The notes below the pieces were generated by a model, which was given only the letters and a program-made list of their open reading frames with translations, searched no databases and was not told the origin of the DNA. From assembly GCA_028694215.1 (NCBI GenBank), contig JAQUTW010000009.1, positions 1 to 58,589 on the forward strand: a DNA stretch of 58,589 nucleotides, read 5' to 3'. Both the position numbers and the translations under genes were made by a program. This DNA is from Paludibacteraceae bacterium (GTDB lineage Bacteria; Bacteroidota; Bacteroidia; Bacteroidales; Paludibacteraceae). This document shows, one piece after another, positions 17,758-26,432 of this stretch; positions within the stretch are counted from its first letter, which is position 1, and each line of letters begins with the position of its first letter.

Positions 17758-19527
17758 ATGGATAGGTATTCACGATTGTTGAAATGGCGTGAGGAGCATA
17801 TAAAGGAACGTCATTTCGTTTTGATATTGAGTCTTGTTATAGGCGTTGCTGCTGCTTTTGCTGCGTTTATCTTAAAAACAGCCATTCATCTAATTCAAAG
17901 AGGCATTACTACTTTTTTCTCAACGGAAGATGTCAATTATTGGTACTTGGCTCTTCCTGCATTAGGCATTACCTTGGCGAGTTTATTTGTGCGATACATT
18001 GTTAAAGATGATATTAGTCACGGTGTTACTAAAATTCTATATGCCATCTCTCAACATAAAGCCATTATTAAATTGCATAATGTTTGGTCATCAATGGTTG
18101 CCAGTGCCATAACTATTGGATTTGGCGGTTCAGTTGGAGCAGAAGCACCTATTGTTTTGACAGGTTCGGCTATTGGGTCCAATTTGGGACGTCTATTCAA
18201 ATTGGATCAAAAAACCTTGATGTTGTTGGTTGGGTGTGGCGCTGCCGGTGCTATTGGTGGCATTTTCAAAGCTCCAATTGCCGGAGTTGTGTTTACTTTG
18301 GAAGTTCTGCTGCTTGATCTGACAATGACGTCCGTTGCGCCGTTGCTTATATCTTCTATTACGGCCACTGCTTTTTCTTATTTTTTGAGTGGTAGTGAAG
18401 CAATGTTTCGCTTTGACCTTTATCAGCCGTTCTCTTTAGAACGAATTCCTTTTATCATAGTACTGGGTGTGGTTTGCGGGCTTGTTTCGCTTTATTTTAC
18501 TCGTGGGATGAATAAATTGGAAAGTTTGTTTAAGAAAATAGACAAACCGTATAAAAAAATATTGATAGGAGGATTGATGCTCAGTGTTTTGATTTTCTTT
18601 TTTCCTCCATTATACGGCGAAGGTTATGATACAATATCTGCATTGTTGATGGGGAATTCAGATATCTTATTTTCACATACTTTTTTATATAGTTATCGTC
18701 ATGATTTATGGGCAATAATCTTGTATTTTAGTTTGATTGTTTTTTTTAAAATATTCGCGTCATCTGCTACGAATGGGGCAGGTGGCACCGGTGGTATTTT
18801 TGCGCCCAGTTTGTTTGTTGGCTGCATAACCGGTTTTGTAGTGTCGGAAGGCATGAATTGGCTCGGTTTTGATATCCCAAGTCAGAATTTTGCTTTTGCA
18901 GGTATGGCTGGTCTGATGTCGGGAGTTATGCATGCACCGCTTACGGGTACATTTCTTATAGCTGAATTAACCGGAGGTTATGATTTGCTGATGACGCTTA
19001 TGATAACATCGGTTATTTCATATTTGACGATAATCTTGTTTGAGCCTCATAGTTTGTATGCCATGCGTTTGGCGCAAAAGGGAGAGCTATTGACTCATCA
19101 TAAAGACCGTGCGGTGCTGACATTGCTTAAGATGGAAAATGTAATAGAAACCGATTTAGATGTTGTATATCCGGAAATGACCTTAGGTGAATTGGTAAAG
19201 GTTATTTCGCTTTCAAATCGAAATATATTTCCGGTTGTAGATAAGCGAACCGGAGTTTTGCAGGGCGTAATGCCATTGGATGAAGTGCGTAATATTATGT
19301 TTCGTCCGGAATTGTATAACCGTTTTACAGTAAAAAAGCTGATGATATTTCCTTTGGCGAAAATAAATGTGAATATGCCGATGGAAAAGGTTATGGATGT
19401 TTTTGAAAATACTGGAGCATGGAATCTCCCCGTTATTGACGATGATGGTAAATATGTCGGATTCGTTTCAAAATCAAAAATATTCAACTCTTATCGACAT
19501 GTTTTGGTACATTTCTCTGACGAGTAA
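17758..19527 (+). CDS. ClC chloride channel/antiporter with CBS domains
   Basis: 589 residues. The ClC domain spans about 20-430. The anion-filter motifs are GSVGAEAP (124-131, holding the gating glutamate Glu129) and GTGGIFAPS (343-351, GxFxP). The first filter motif (GSGIP in E. coli) reads SHGV around residue 88. Two CBS domains occupy about 455-580 (YPEMTLGELVKVIS, GVLQGVMPLDEV, DDDGKYVGFVSKSKI) and probably sense nucleotides. It moves chloride or fluoride-like anions across the inner membrane; channel versus antiporter is not resolved. Its stop is 6 nt from the end of the convergent alkD-like gene. Confidence 0.9.
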   Translation: MDRYSRLLKWREEHIKERHFVLILSLVIGVAAAFAAFILKTAIHLIQRGITTFFSTEDVNYWYLALPALGITLASLFVRYIVKDDISHGVTKILYAISQHKAIIKLHNVWSSMVASAITIGFGGSVGAEAPIVLTGSAIGSNLGRLFKLDQKTLMLLVGCGAAGAIGGIFKAPIAGVVFTLEVLLLDLTMTSVAPLLISSITATAFSYFLSGSEAMFRFDLYQPFSLERIPFIIVLGVVCGLVSLYFTRGMNKLESLFKKIDKPYKKILIGGLMLSVLIFFFPPLYGEGYDTISALLMGNSDILFSHTFLYSYRHDLWAIILYFSLIVFFKIFASSATNGAGGTGGIFAPSLFVGCITGFVVSEGMNWLGFDIPSQNFAFAGMAGLMSGVMHAPLTGTFLIAELTGGYDLLMTLMITSVISYLTIILFEPHSLYAMRLAQKGELLTHHKDRAVLTLLKMENVIETDLDVVYPEMTLGELVKVISLSNRNIFPVVDKRTGVLQGVMPLDEVRNIMFRPELYNRFTVKKLMIFPLAKINVNMPMEKVMDVFENTGAWNLPVIDDDGKYVGFVSKSKIFNSYRHVLVHFSDE

Positions 19528-19533
19528 ATGCTT

Positions 19534-20247
19534 TTAGATTTTCGATAATAGAAATTCCTTTCTGATGTTTTCGGGGAATTTTTCGATAGCATATCGCAAC
19601 ATAGTACGTGGCATTGTTTTATAGCGTTCTGCTTCTGCTAAAAAATTATATTCCATATCGAAATCACGTTTCCCCACTTCACGTAGTATCCATCCAACAG
19701 CTTTTTGTATCAAGTCGTGTGGATGATGTAGCAATATTTTTGAAAGTTCCAACGTATCATCAAATTTTCCTTCTCTGATAAACGTAATAGTGCTTACAAT
19801 GGCGATGCGTTGTAGCCAAATGTTAGATGATTGTACCAATTGATAGAGTTCTGTTTTTGAACGATTTTTTAAGAAACCACCAACAATTGTTGGAGCAGAT
19901 AAATCGACCAAATCCCAATTGTTGATATGTGCAGAATTATTAATATAAAATTGGTAAATCAGTTTTTGCTCGTCTTGTATTTTAGCCCGTTTGAATTTTT
20001 CTACTAAAAACAGTAATGCTGTCATTCTACATTCGTGGAATGGGCTTTGCAACAATGTTTGTATTTCTTTTATGTCTAATTCTTTAACTGATTTAACCAA
20101 ACTGCGTTGTGCCGGAACGGTAACTCCTATGAAAATATCACCTTCGCAGTATTCGCCTTTCCCTGATTTGAAGAAAGATGATAAGATTGTTTTTTTTTGC
20201 GGGTTACCTAATTGTTGCAATTTGTATTCTATCTGCTTGGCAGTCAT
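19534..20247 (-). CDS. AlkD-like DNA alkylation repair protein
   Basis: 237 residues of HEAT-like repeats, matching AlkD in length. Residues used by Bacillus AlkD to flip and hydrolyse alkylated bases are present: NNWDLVD gives Trp111 and Asp115, and AVGWILREVG gives Trp186. It should be a DNA glycosylase removing bulky or cationic N3/N7-alkyl purines. It follows the FAD/Fe-S oxidoreductase gene by only 4 nt, so it is probably in the namZ operon although no functional link is obvious. Confidence 0.88.
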   Translation of the reverse strand: MTAKQIEYKLQQLGNPQKKTILSSFFKSGKGEYCEGDIFIGVTVPAQRSLVKSVKELDIKEIQTLLQSPFHECRMTALLFLVEKFKRAKIQDEQKLIYQFYINNSAHINNWDLVDLSAPTIVGGFLKNRSKTELYQLVQSSNIWLQRIAIVSTITFIREGKFDDTLELSKILLHHPHDLIQKAVGWILREVGKRDFDMEYNFLAEAERYKTMPRTMLRYAIEKFPENIRKEFLLSKI

Positions 20248-20251
20248 TAGC

Positions 20252-23011
20252 TTATTGCTTTTTTGCAGTCGTTACTCTGTCCACTAAATAGACAATACTC
20301 ATAAAAGGGATGCCTCCATTGGTGTTGAGACCGATTTCGCAAGTTCGGCTGTTACTGTAACCACTGGTTATACCGTTTTTCTCAATTTGTGGGCGTAGTT
20401 TTCGTAGTGCATATCGATTGATTTCCGGATGTGTAAATCCTTTGTCTCCTGCAAAACCACAGCAACCTATTTCTTCAGGAATAACTACGTTTTTGGAACA
20501 TAGTTTTGCTAAATTGATAAGATTATCTTTTAATCCCATTTTAATAGTAGAACAAGTTGCGTGTATCGTGATTGTTTCGTCTGTTGGCGTGAAATTCAGT
20601 TTGTCAATGAGAAATTTTGTGATAAACTCAACAGGTTCGTATAATTCCAAATTTTTTATTGTATGACGCATACGATAAAGACATGGACTTTGGTCGCATA
20701 AAATAGGGTAACTTCCGTTTTCGGAGGCCAAAAGTAATGCTTGTTCCAATTCTGCGCTCTTTTGATCTGCTACCTCTGGCATGCCTTTACTTTCCCATAT
20801 TGTACCACAGCAAAGTTTCTTCATGTTGTTGGGAAAGATTACTTCATAACCGGCTTTCTCCAATAAATTTACAGTTTTTTGCATAAGTGGTATTTGGTCG
20901 GGGTCATTGTTGCTGACACCCATCGATTGATTGATGCAACTTGGGAAATAGACCACTTTTAAATCGGATTTTTTTGTTGTTTTTGCGGCTTTTACGCCTT
21001 TCGGGAAAGCAGGCGTCCACAAGGGAAGTTTGAGGGCATTGTGTGCAAAATTTCCACAAACGGTCATCAACTTGTCGCCAAGAATTTGTCGGATTCCGTA
21101 CACTGTGTTTAACCCGATTTTGATTGTGCCTTCGAGCGTGTCAAGGTGCTTGCCGGTCCATTTTCCTAATTGTTGTGCGGTTTTACTTTGCTCAATTTCT
21201 TTTTCACGAATGATGTGAATAAATTCGCCTGTATTGATTTTTATGGGACAACTTGTTGCACACAAACCATCACCTGCACATGCTGTGTTTCCTATATATT
21301 TGAATGACTTGATCAGTTCTTTTAATCGTTTAGGATTCTCTCCCGTTTGTTGCAAATGGGCAATTTCACGTTGAATAACAATTCTTTGTCGAGAAGACAA
21401 TGCCAAACCGCATGTTACGCAATTGACTTCACAAAAACCACATTCAATACATTTGTCCACCAAAGGGTGTAATTTTGGTAATGGTTTTAAATTTTTTATA
21501 TGACATTTAGGGTCATCATTAAAAATGACTCCCGGATTCAGAATGTTTTGTGGATCAAATAATTGTTTGATGGATTTCATCACATTGAACGCTTTATTAC
21601 CCCATTCTTTTTCTACAAACGGAGCCATATTACGACCAGTTCCATGTTCGGCTTTGAGCGATCCGTGATATTTGTCAACAACGAGTGTAATAACGTCATT
21701 CATCATGTTTTCATAGCGTTGTATGGACTCTTGAGTATCGAACGCCTGATTAATGATGAAATGGTAGTTACCTTCCAATGCGTGCCCGTAAATAACGGCA
21801 TCGTCATATTTATGTTTTTCGAGTAGCTTTTGCAAGTCGGCAGTTGCCTGAGGCAATACATCAATAGGGAAAGCGACATCTTCAATCAGACAGGTTGTAC
21901 CAACGGGGCGCATACTGCCTACCGATGGAAATATACCGGAACGAATTGCCCAATATTTTTCATAAATTGCCTGATTTTCTGTGAATTCAGCCGGTGCTAA
22001 TGGCGTAAATTGATTAATGATGTCTTCGGTTTGGGTAATTTTCTTTTGTAATTCTTCTTGAGTATCTGCTTCAACTTTAACTAATAATGCTATGGTTGTA
22101 ACAGGTAGTTTGTCAAAGTTATCGACGTTTTCTTTTACCGATTTTAGTGCTTTGTAATCGAATAATTCGACGGCAGAAACAGGATGTTTTTTCAGTTCGA
22201 CAACCGCATTGCAGGCTGTTTCTGTATTCGGAAAGTAGGTAAGTGCACTTGCTGTCTTTTTAAAATCGGTAACTGTTTTCATGGTTGCCTCGCTCAAAAA
22301 CGCCAATGTCCCTTCCGAACCGACTAATAGATGTGCCATAATATCGAATGGGTCGTTAAAGTCGATGAGAGGGCAGATTGTTAAACCGGTAACATTTTTG
22401 ATGCTGTATTTTTTGCGTATAAGTTCAGTTAGTGCTTGGTCGTCGAGTACTTCTTGTTGTATTTTTTGCAGTTGTGCAATAAAGTCCGGATGTGTTTGCT
22501 TGAAATTTTCTTTACTCTCGGTATCTGCTGTATCCAAAATTGTTCCATCGGCTAAAATCATACGCACAGAAATCAATTCTTTATTACTATTGGCATGTGT
22601 GCCACAAATCATTCCCGATGCGTTATTCATAATGATTCCGCCAACCATGGCCGATTTTATGGAAGCGGGGTCCGGACCGAATTTGCGTCCATAGGGCTTG
22701 AGTAGTTCATTTACCCGTTGACCGATGATGCCGGGTTGCAATTTTATTTTCTGTCCGTTGTCTAAAATTTTATACTTCTCCCATTTTTTGCCTACGACAA
22801 CTAAAATAGAATTTGTAATTGCTTGACCTGATAAACTTGTTCCTGCAGCGCGAAAAGTGACAGCTGCATTGTTTTTATGTGCATACGTCAGAATATCAAT
22901 TATTTCCTGTTCGCTGGTCGGATGAACAACATATTTTGGAAGTAATCGGTAGAAACCGGCATCTGTTCCCCACGCTAAACGCTCTATTTCGGAAGTTTTT
23001 GGAAGTTGCAT
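20252..23011 (-). CDS. FAD/Fe-S D-lactate dehydrogenase-like oxidoreductase
   Basis: 919 residues joining a GlcD-like flavoprotein to a GlpC-like iron-sulfur part. FAD_binding_4 domain at about 25-230 (AAGTSLSGQAITNSI), FAD-oxidase C domain to about 500 (HALEGNYHF, KAEHGTGRNMAPFVEKEWG). Two ferredoxin-like Cys clusters follow near 520 (CIECGFCEVNC) and 577 (CAGDGLCATSC), then two CCG domains near 731 (CCGTIWESKG) and 850 (CCGFAGDKG). This architecture and length match the fused quinone-linked D-lactate dehydrogenase Dld-II of Shewanella; related enzymes use glycolate or D-2-hydroxyacids. It lies 10 nt after namZ. Confidence 0.85.
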   Translation of the reverse strand: MQLPKTSEIERLAWGTDAGFYRLLPKYVVHPTSEQEIIDILTYAHKNNAAVTFRAAGTSLSGQAITNSILVVVGKKWEKYKILDNGQKIKLQPGIIGQRVNELLKPYGRKFGPDPASIKSAMVGGIIMNNASGMICGTHANSNKELISVRMILADGTILDTADTESKENFKQTHPDFIAQLQKIQQEVLDDQALTELIRKKYSIKNVTGLTICPLIDFNDPFDIMAHLLVGSEGTLAFLSEATMKTVTDFKKTASALTYFPNTETACNAVVELKKHPVSAVELFDYKALKSVKENVDNFDKLPVTTIALLVKVEADTQEELQKKITQTEDIINQFTPLAPAEFTENQAIYEKYWAIRSGIFPSVGSMRPVGTTCLIEDVAFPIDVLPQATADLQKLLEKHKYDDAVIYGHALEGNYHFIINQAFDTQESIQRYENMMNDVITLVVDKYHGSLKAEHGTGRNMAPFVEKEWGNKAFNVMKSIKQLFDPQNILNPGVIFNDDPKCHIKNLKPLPKLHPLVDKCIECGFCEVNCVTCGLALSSRQRIVIQREIAHLQQTGENPKRLKELIKSFKYIGNTACAGDGLCATSCPIKINTGEFIHIIREKEIEQSKTAQQLGKWTGKHLDTLEGTIKIGLNTVYGIRQILGDKLMTVCGNFAHNALKLPLWTPAFPKGVKAAKTTKKSDLKVVYFPSCINQSMGVSNNDPDQIPLMQKTVNLLEKAGYEVIFPNNMKKLCCGTIWESKGMPEVADQKSAELEQALLLASENGSYPILCDQSPCLYRMRHTIKNLELYEPVEFITKFLIDKLNFTPTDETITIHATCSTIKMGLKDNLINLAKLCSKNVVIPEEIGCCGFAGDKGFTHPEINRYALRKLRPQIEKNGITSGYSNSRTCEIGLNTNGGIPFMSIVYLVDRVTTAKKQ

Positions 23012-23021
23012 TGCTTATAGA

Positions 23022-24260
23022 TTATTTATATAGATAATATTTTGAGGATAATTTTTTGTAGTCTTCAACATCTTTGTACCAATAAGTTGCGATATCTTCA
23101 AAGCGATGTCTTTTAGTAAAAGTAGTGCGAATAACATTGCTTCCTGAAACTTTGTCGAACATATTGTAACGGTTGGTATTTGCGTTGTTGAAGACTGCTT
23201 TTCCAGGGTATAAATCATTTAATACCTGCATGATATAAAATTGTACTTCGGCTAATTTTACTTTGTCGTAATCCGTAATGTGTATTTCCACACCTTGACA
23301 GTTTTCACCCTTAAAAGTGCTGTAGAACGGTTTAAAATAAATTGGGCGGAAATGTAGTCCTGCCAAATTTAGATCATTCATGGCATTTGCAAGTTTGTCG
23401 GCTTCAATCCATGGCGCACCAATAATTTGGAACGGTAACGTGTATCCGACGCCAATAGAAACATAGCCTAATTCTCCTAAAATTCCTGTGATAGGATAGA
23501 AGAGGGCAGAATGTTTGTGCGGGATATGTGGAGATGCTAAAACCCATTCTAATCCGGTGTCTTCAAAAGTCATGGAGCGTTTCCAACCTTCCATTTTTAC
23601 AACTTGTAATTTGCATTTTTTTGCAAGCATATTTTCTTCGTTCAGCATAATGGCTAATTCACCACAAGTTTGTGCATAGATGTACGGAATTTTAAATTGG
23701 CTGACAAAGGAGTAATAACCTTCTTCAACATAATTGCCTTCTATTTTAAGTCCACCAAGAGGATTTGGACGGTCAAGCACAACAAAATCGATGTTGTTTT
23801 CAGCTGCCGCTTCCATAGCCAAGCCCATGGTACTGATGAATGTGTATGAACGGCAACCAATATCCTGAATGTCATACACAAGAACATCAATATCTTTGAG
23901 CATTTCAGGTGTTGGCTTGCGTGTTTTGCCAAATATCGAATAAACGGTAACTCCCGTTGCCGGATCAACGGTATTATTTACGGTATCACCAGCGTGCACA
24001 TCTCCTCTAACTCCATGTTCGGGTCCAAACAATGCAACTAATTTAACGTTTTTAGCGTCATATAATATATCGATTGTTGATTTAAGGCGACTGTCAACTC
24101 CTGTTGGATTCGTAATTAAACCGACTCGTTTGCCGGCAAGTATGTCGAAGTTGTTGTCGCGTAAGACTTCTATTCCTGTTTTGACAGGAATAGCGTTGGT
24201 AACAGTACAACTATTAATACCTATAAGCAGAGTGCTTATAATAAAAATCTTAAGTTTCAT
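23022..24260 (-). CDS. namZ: NamZ-like exo-beta-N-acetylmuramidase (DUF1343) lipoprotein
   Basis: About 412 residues from the ATG at 24260, chosen because it gives a signal peptide ending in a lipobox (GINSC). Upstream in-frame starts add a hydrophobic but atypical leader. Family landmarks: GLITNPTGVD, LFGPEHGVRGD (Glu81), YDIQDIGCRSYTFISTM, FVVLDRPNPLGG and GVGYTLPFQIIGAPW. DUF1343 proteins were shown to be exo-acting muramidases (NamZ) that release MurNAc from the non-reducing end of peptidoglycan fragments. As a lipoprotein it should act in the periplasm on recycled or dietary wall fragments. It is first in the operon with the D-lactate dehydrogenase-like gene. Confidence 0.85.
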   Translation of the reverse strand: MKLKIFIISTLLIGINSCTVTNAIPVKTGIEVLRDNNFDILAGKRVGLITNPTGVDSRLKSTIDILYDAKNVKLVALFGPEHGVRGDVHAGDTVNNTVDPATGVTVYSIFGKTRKPTPEMLKDIDVLVYDIQDIGCRSYTFISTMGLAMEAAAENNIDFVVLDRPNPLGGLKIEGNYVEEGYYSFVSQFKIPYIYAQTCGELAIMLNEENMLAKKCKLQVVKMEGWKRSMTFEDTGLEWVLASPHIPHKHSALFYPITGILGELGYVSIGVGYTLPFQIIGAPWIEADKLANAMNDLNLAGLHFRPIYFKPFYSTFKGENCQGVEIHITDYDKVKLAEVQFYIMQVLNDLYPGKAVFNNANTNRYNMFDKVSGSNVIRTTFTKRHRFEDIATYWYKDVEDYKKLSSKYYLYK

Positions 24261-24283
24261 AAGTATAAAATTAAAATGAATGA

Positions 24284-24313
24284 CAAAATTACTCAAAAAA
24301 TGGACAAAAACAA
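24284..24313 (-). promoter_or_regulatory. namZ operon promoter
   Basis: On the minus strand TTG (24313-24311), 19 nt and TAATTTTG (24291-24284) match the Bacteroidota promoter form. It lies about 24 nt before the namZ ATG at 24260, which supports that start. Confidence 0.65.
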
Positions 24314-24368
24314 TGGATTTGAAATGATTTTTTAAAAATGTTTTTCTTGCTTTTTTTTCATTAAAAAT

Positions 24369-24399
24369 TTTGTTTATTCTGCTTTTTTAGTTACTTTTG
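24369..24399 (+). promoter_or_regulatory. Main promoter of the polysaccharide locus
   Basis: TTTG (24369-24372), 19 nt and TACTTTTG (24392-24399) match the Bacteroidota promoter consensus. It lies 47 nt before the ATG of the first locus gene. The -7 box overlaps the left arm of a short inverted repeat. Confidence 0.75.
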
Positions 24400-24432
24400 C
24401 AATCTTTTGTTGGGTGCTTAATTGTTGCAAAA
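24395..24432 (+). repeat. Inverted repeat over the locus promoter and leader
   Basis: TTTTGCAA (24395-24402) and TTGCAAAA (24425-24432) are perfect 8 bp inverted copies separated by 22 nt. The left arm overlaps the -7 box and probable start of transcription. It could be an operator or a leader hairpin, or chance in AT-rich DNA. Confidence 0.4.
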
Positions 24433-24446
24433 AATAGTGTGTGTAC

Positions 24447-26432
24447 ATGGGTAGTAAAAAAAATAATCCCAAAACAGATATGTTTGCTCACTTGTCTTCC
24501 GTGGGATATTTGCCTCGTTGGGCGGTGTTGATTTGTGACTTGTTTTTGTGTACTTTAGCGTTTTATCTGGCCTATTTTTTAGCGTTAAAGTTATATTATA
24601 CTATTCCTGAAGAACAAGAAGTAGCTATAGAAACACGTTTGATTGTTACGCTGTGTTGTCAAACTGTGTTTTTTATTATATTTCGTACTTATTCAGGGAT
24701 TCTACGTTATTCTACCTATGCCGATGCTCTTAAATTGGCACTATCAGTGGTTTCTTCGTTAGTAGTTTTGTTTATTATTCATTATGCTTGTTTGTTTTTA
24801 TCCGGTACACGATTCTTTTTAGGAGTTGGGTTGCTACTCTATGGTTTATTGGCTTTTGTATTTCTTTTTCTATTGCGTTTAGTCGTAAAGGTTACGTTTG
24901 ACCATTTTGTGGTTAGTGTAGGTCAGGTTGTTCCCGTTTTAATTTATGGGACGAAGGCTGCTGGCGTGAGTATTGGGAAAATGATTCGTTCAACGACAGA
25001 TTCCAAATATAAATTGGTGGGCTTTATTGATGATAGCAAAAACACCAGTAATATGCAAATTTTAGGAAAACCTGTGTATATGCGCAATAATGAGGAGAAA
25101 TTAGCAGATATTTTTAGGAAGAAGCAAATAAAGGCTGTAATTTTTTCTCCTTGGAAGATGAAAGATGTTAAAGGTGATAAAGATTTAGATTTCTTTTTAA
25201 ATCATAATATTGCCGTTTTAACGTCACCGTTAATTGAGTCGTATGATGAACATATTGATGAAGATAGAGCACAAAAAAATCTCAATAAAATTAAATCTAT
25301 TCAGATAGAAGATTTACTCAATCGTCGTCAAATTTCTATTAATCAAGATGAAATAGCAAAACAACTTTCCAATAAAGTTATTCTGATTTCCGGTGCAGCC
25401 GGTTCTATAGGTAGTGAAATAGCCCGTCAGGTCACTGCCTTTAATCCTAAAATGTTGGTGTTGCTTGATCAGGCAGAAACTCCTTTACACAATTTACGTT
25501 TGGAATTGGAAGAAAATTTTCCGAATTTATGTTTTACTATATTTATAGGAGATGTGCGAAATAATGACCGTATGGAATATATGATGGATACCTATCATCC
25601 TGATATAGTGTATCATGCGGCGGCTTATAAGCATGTTCCCATGATGGAAGATAATCCGAGCGAGAGCATTTTGGCAAATGTGTTGGGAACTAAAAATATG
25701 GCAGATTTGTCGGTGAAATATCATGTATCACGCTTTGTAATGGTTTCGACGGATAAAGCGGTAAATCCAACAAATGTCATGGGGGCTTCAAAACGTATTG
25801 CTGAAATTTATGTTCAATCATTATTTGATAAATTGACACAAGAAGATAACTCATGTACCAAATTCATCACTACTCGTTTTGGTAATGTTTTGGGTTCAAA
25901 CGGTTCTGTTATTCCATTATTCAAACAACAGATAGAAAAAGGAGGTCCTGTAACTGTAACGCATCCTGATATTATACGTTATTTCATGACTATTCCTGAA
26001 GCTTGTTTGTTGGTGTTAGAGGCGGGAAGCATGGGAAAAGGAGGCGAAATTTTGATCTTTGATATGGGGAAACCTGTTAAAATTGTTGATTTGGCACGTC
26101 GTATGATTAAATTGGCGGGTTTTGTGCCGGATGTTGATATAGCCATCAAATTTACAGGCTTGCGTCCGGGCGAAAAATTATATGAAGAATTATTATCGTC
26201 GAAAGAAAATACAATTTCTACAGATCATGATAAAATAATGATAGCTAAAGTGAGGAAATGTGATTACAGCACTATTTTGCCTCAAATTACAACGCTTGTG
26301 TCATTGGCTTATTCTGTTAAGGATTATGCAGTGGTAGAAAAGATGAAAGAGATAGTTCCTGAATTTATAAGCAAGAATTCACCTTATGAGGTAATAGATT
26401 TGAAAAACAAAATTCATGCAACAGTTAATTAA
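24447..26432 (+). CDS. Membrane-bound UDP-GlcNAc 4,6-dehydratase (CapD/WbpM/PglF family)
   Basis: 661 residues from the ATG at 24447. Four N-terminal helices (about 25-150), a CoA-binding-like/Rossmann linker (about 160-265) and the catalytic SDR domain from about residue 300: GAAGSIGSE (316-324) for NAD(P), STDKAVNPT with Ser434, and MGASK where Met445 and Lys449 replace the usual YxxxK. This altered S-M-K triad is known in WbpM. It makes UDP-2-acetamido-4-keto-6-deoxyglucose, precursor of QuiNAc, FucNAc, bacillosamine or AATGal. First gene of the locus; overlaps the next gene by 17 nt. Confidence 0.9.
   Translation: MGSKKNNPKTDMFAHLSSVGYLPRWAVLICDLFLCTLAFYLAYFLALKLYYTIPEEQEVAIETRLIVTLCCQTVFFIIFRTYSGILRYSTYADALKLALSVVSSLVVLFIIHYACLFLSGTRFFLGVGLLLYGLLAFVFLFLLRLVVKVTFDHFVVSVGQVVPVLIYGTKAAGVSIGKMIRSTTDSKYKLVGFIDDSKNTSNMQILGKPVYMRNNEEKLADIFRKKQIKAVIFSPWKMKDVKGDKDLDFFLNHNIAVLTSPLIESYDEHIDEDRAQKNLNKIKSIQIEDLLNRRQISINQDEIAKQLSNKVILISGAAGSIGSEIARQVTAFNPKMLVLLDQAETPLHNLRLELEENFPNLCFTIFIGDVRNNDRMEYMMDTYHPDIVYHAAAYKHVPMMEDNPSESILANVLGTKNMADLSVKYHVSRFVMVSTDKAVNPTNVMGASKRIAEIYVQSLFDKLTQEDNSCTKFITTRFGNVLGSNGSVIPLFKQQIEKGGPVTVTHPDIIRYFMTIPEACLLVLEAGSMGKGGEILIFDMGKPVKIVDLARRMIKLAGFVPDVDIAIKFTGLRPGEKLYEELLSSKENTISTDHDKIMIAKVRKCDYSTILPQITTLVSLAYSVKDYAVVEKMKEIVPEFISKNSPYEVIDLKNKIHATVN

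Noticed and set aside
24261-24296. Longer namZ start at 24296
   Set aside because: The promoter -7 box at 24291-24284 lies inside that extension, and the start at 24260 gives a proper lipoprotein signal.
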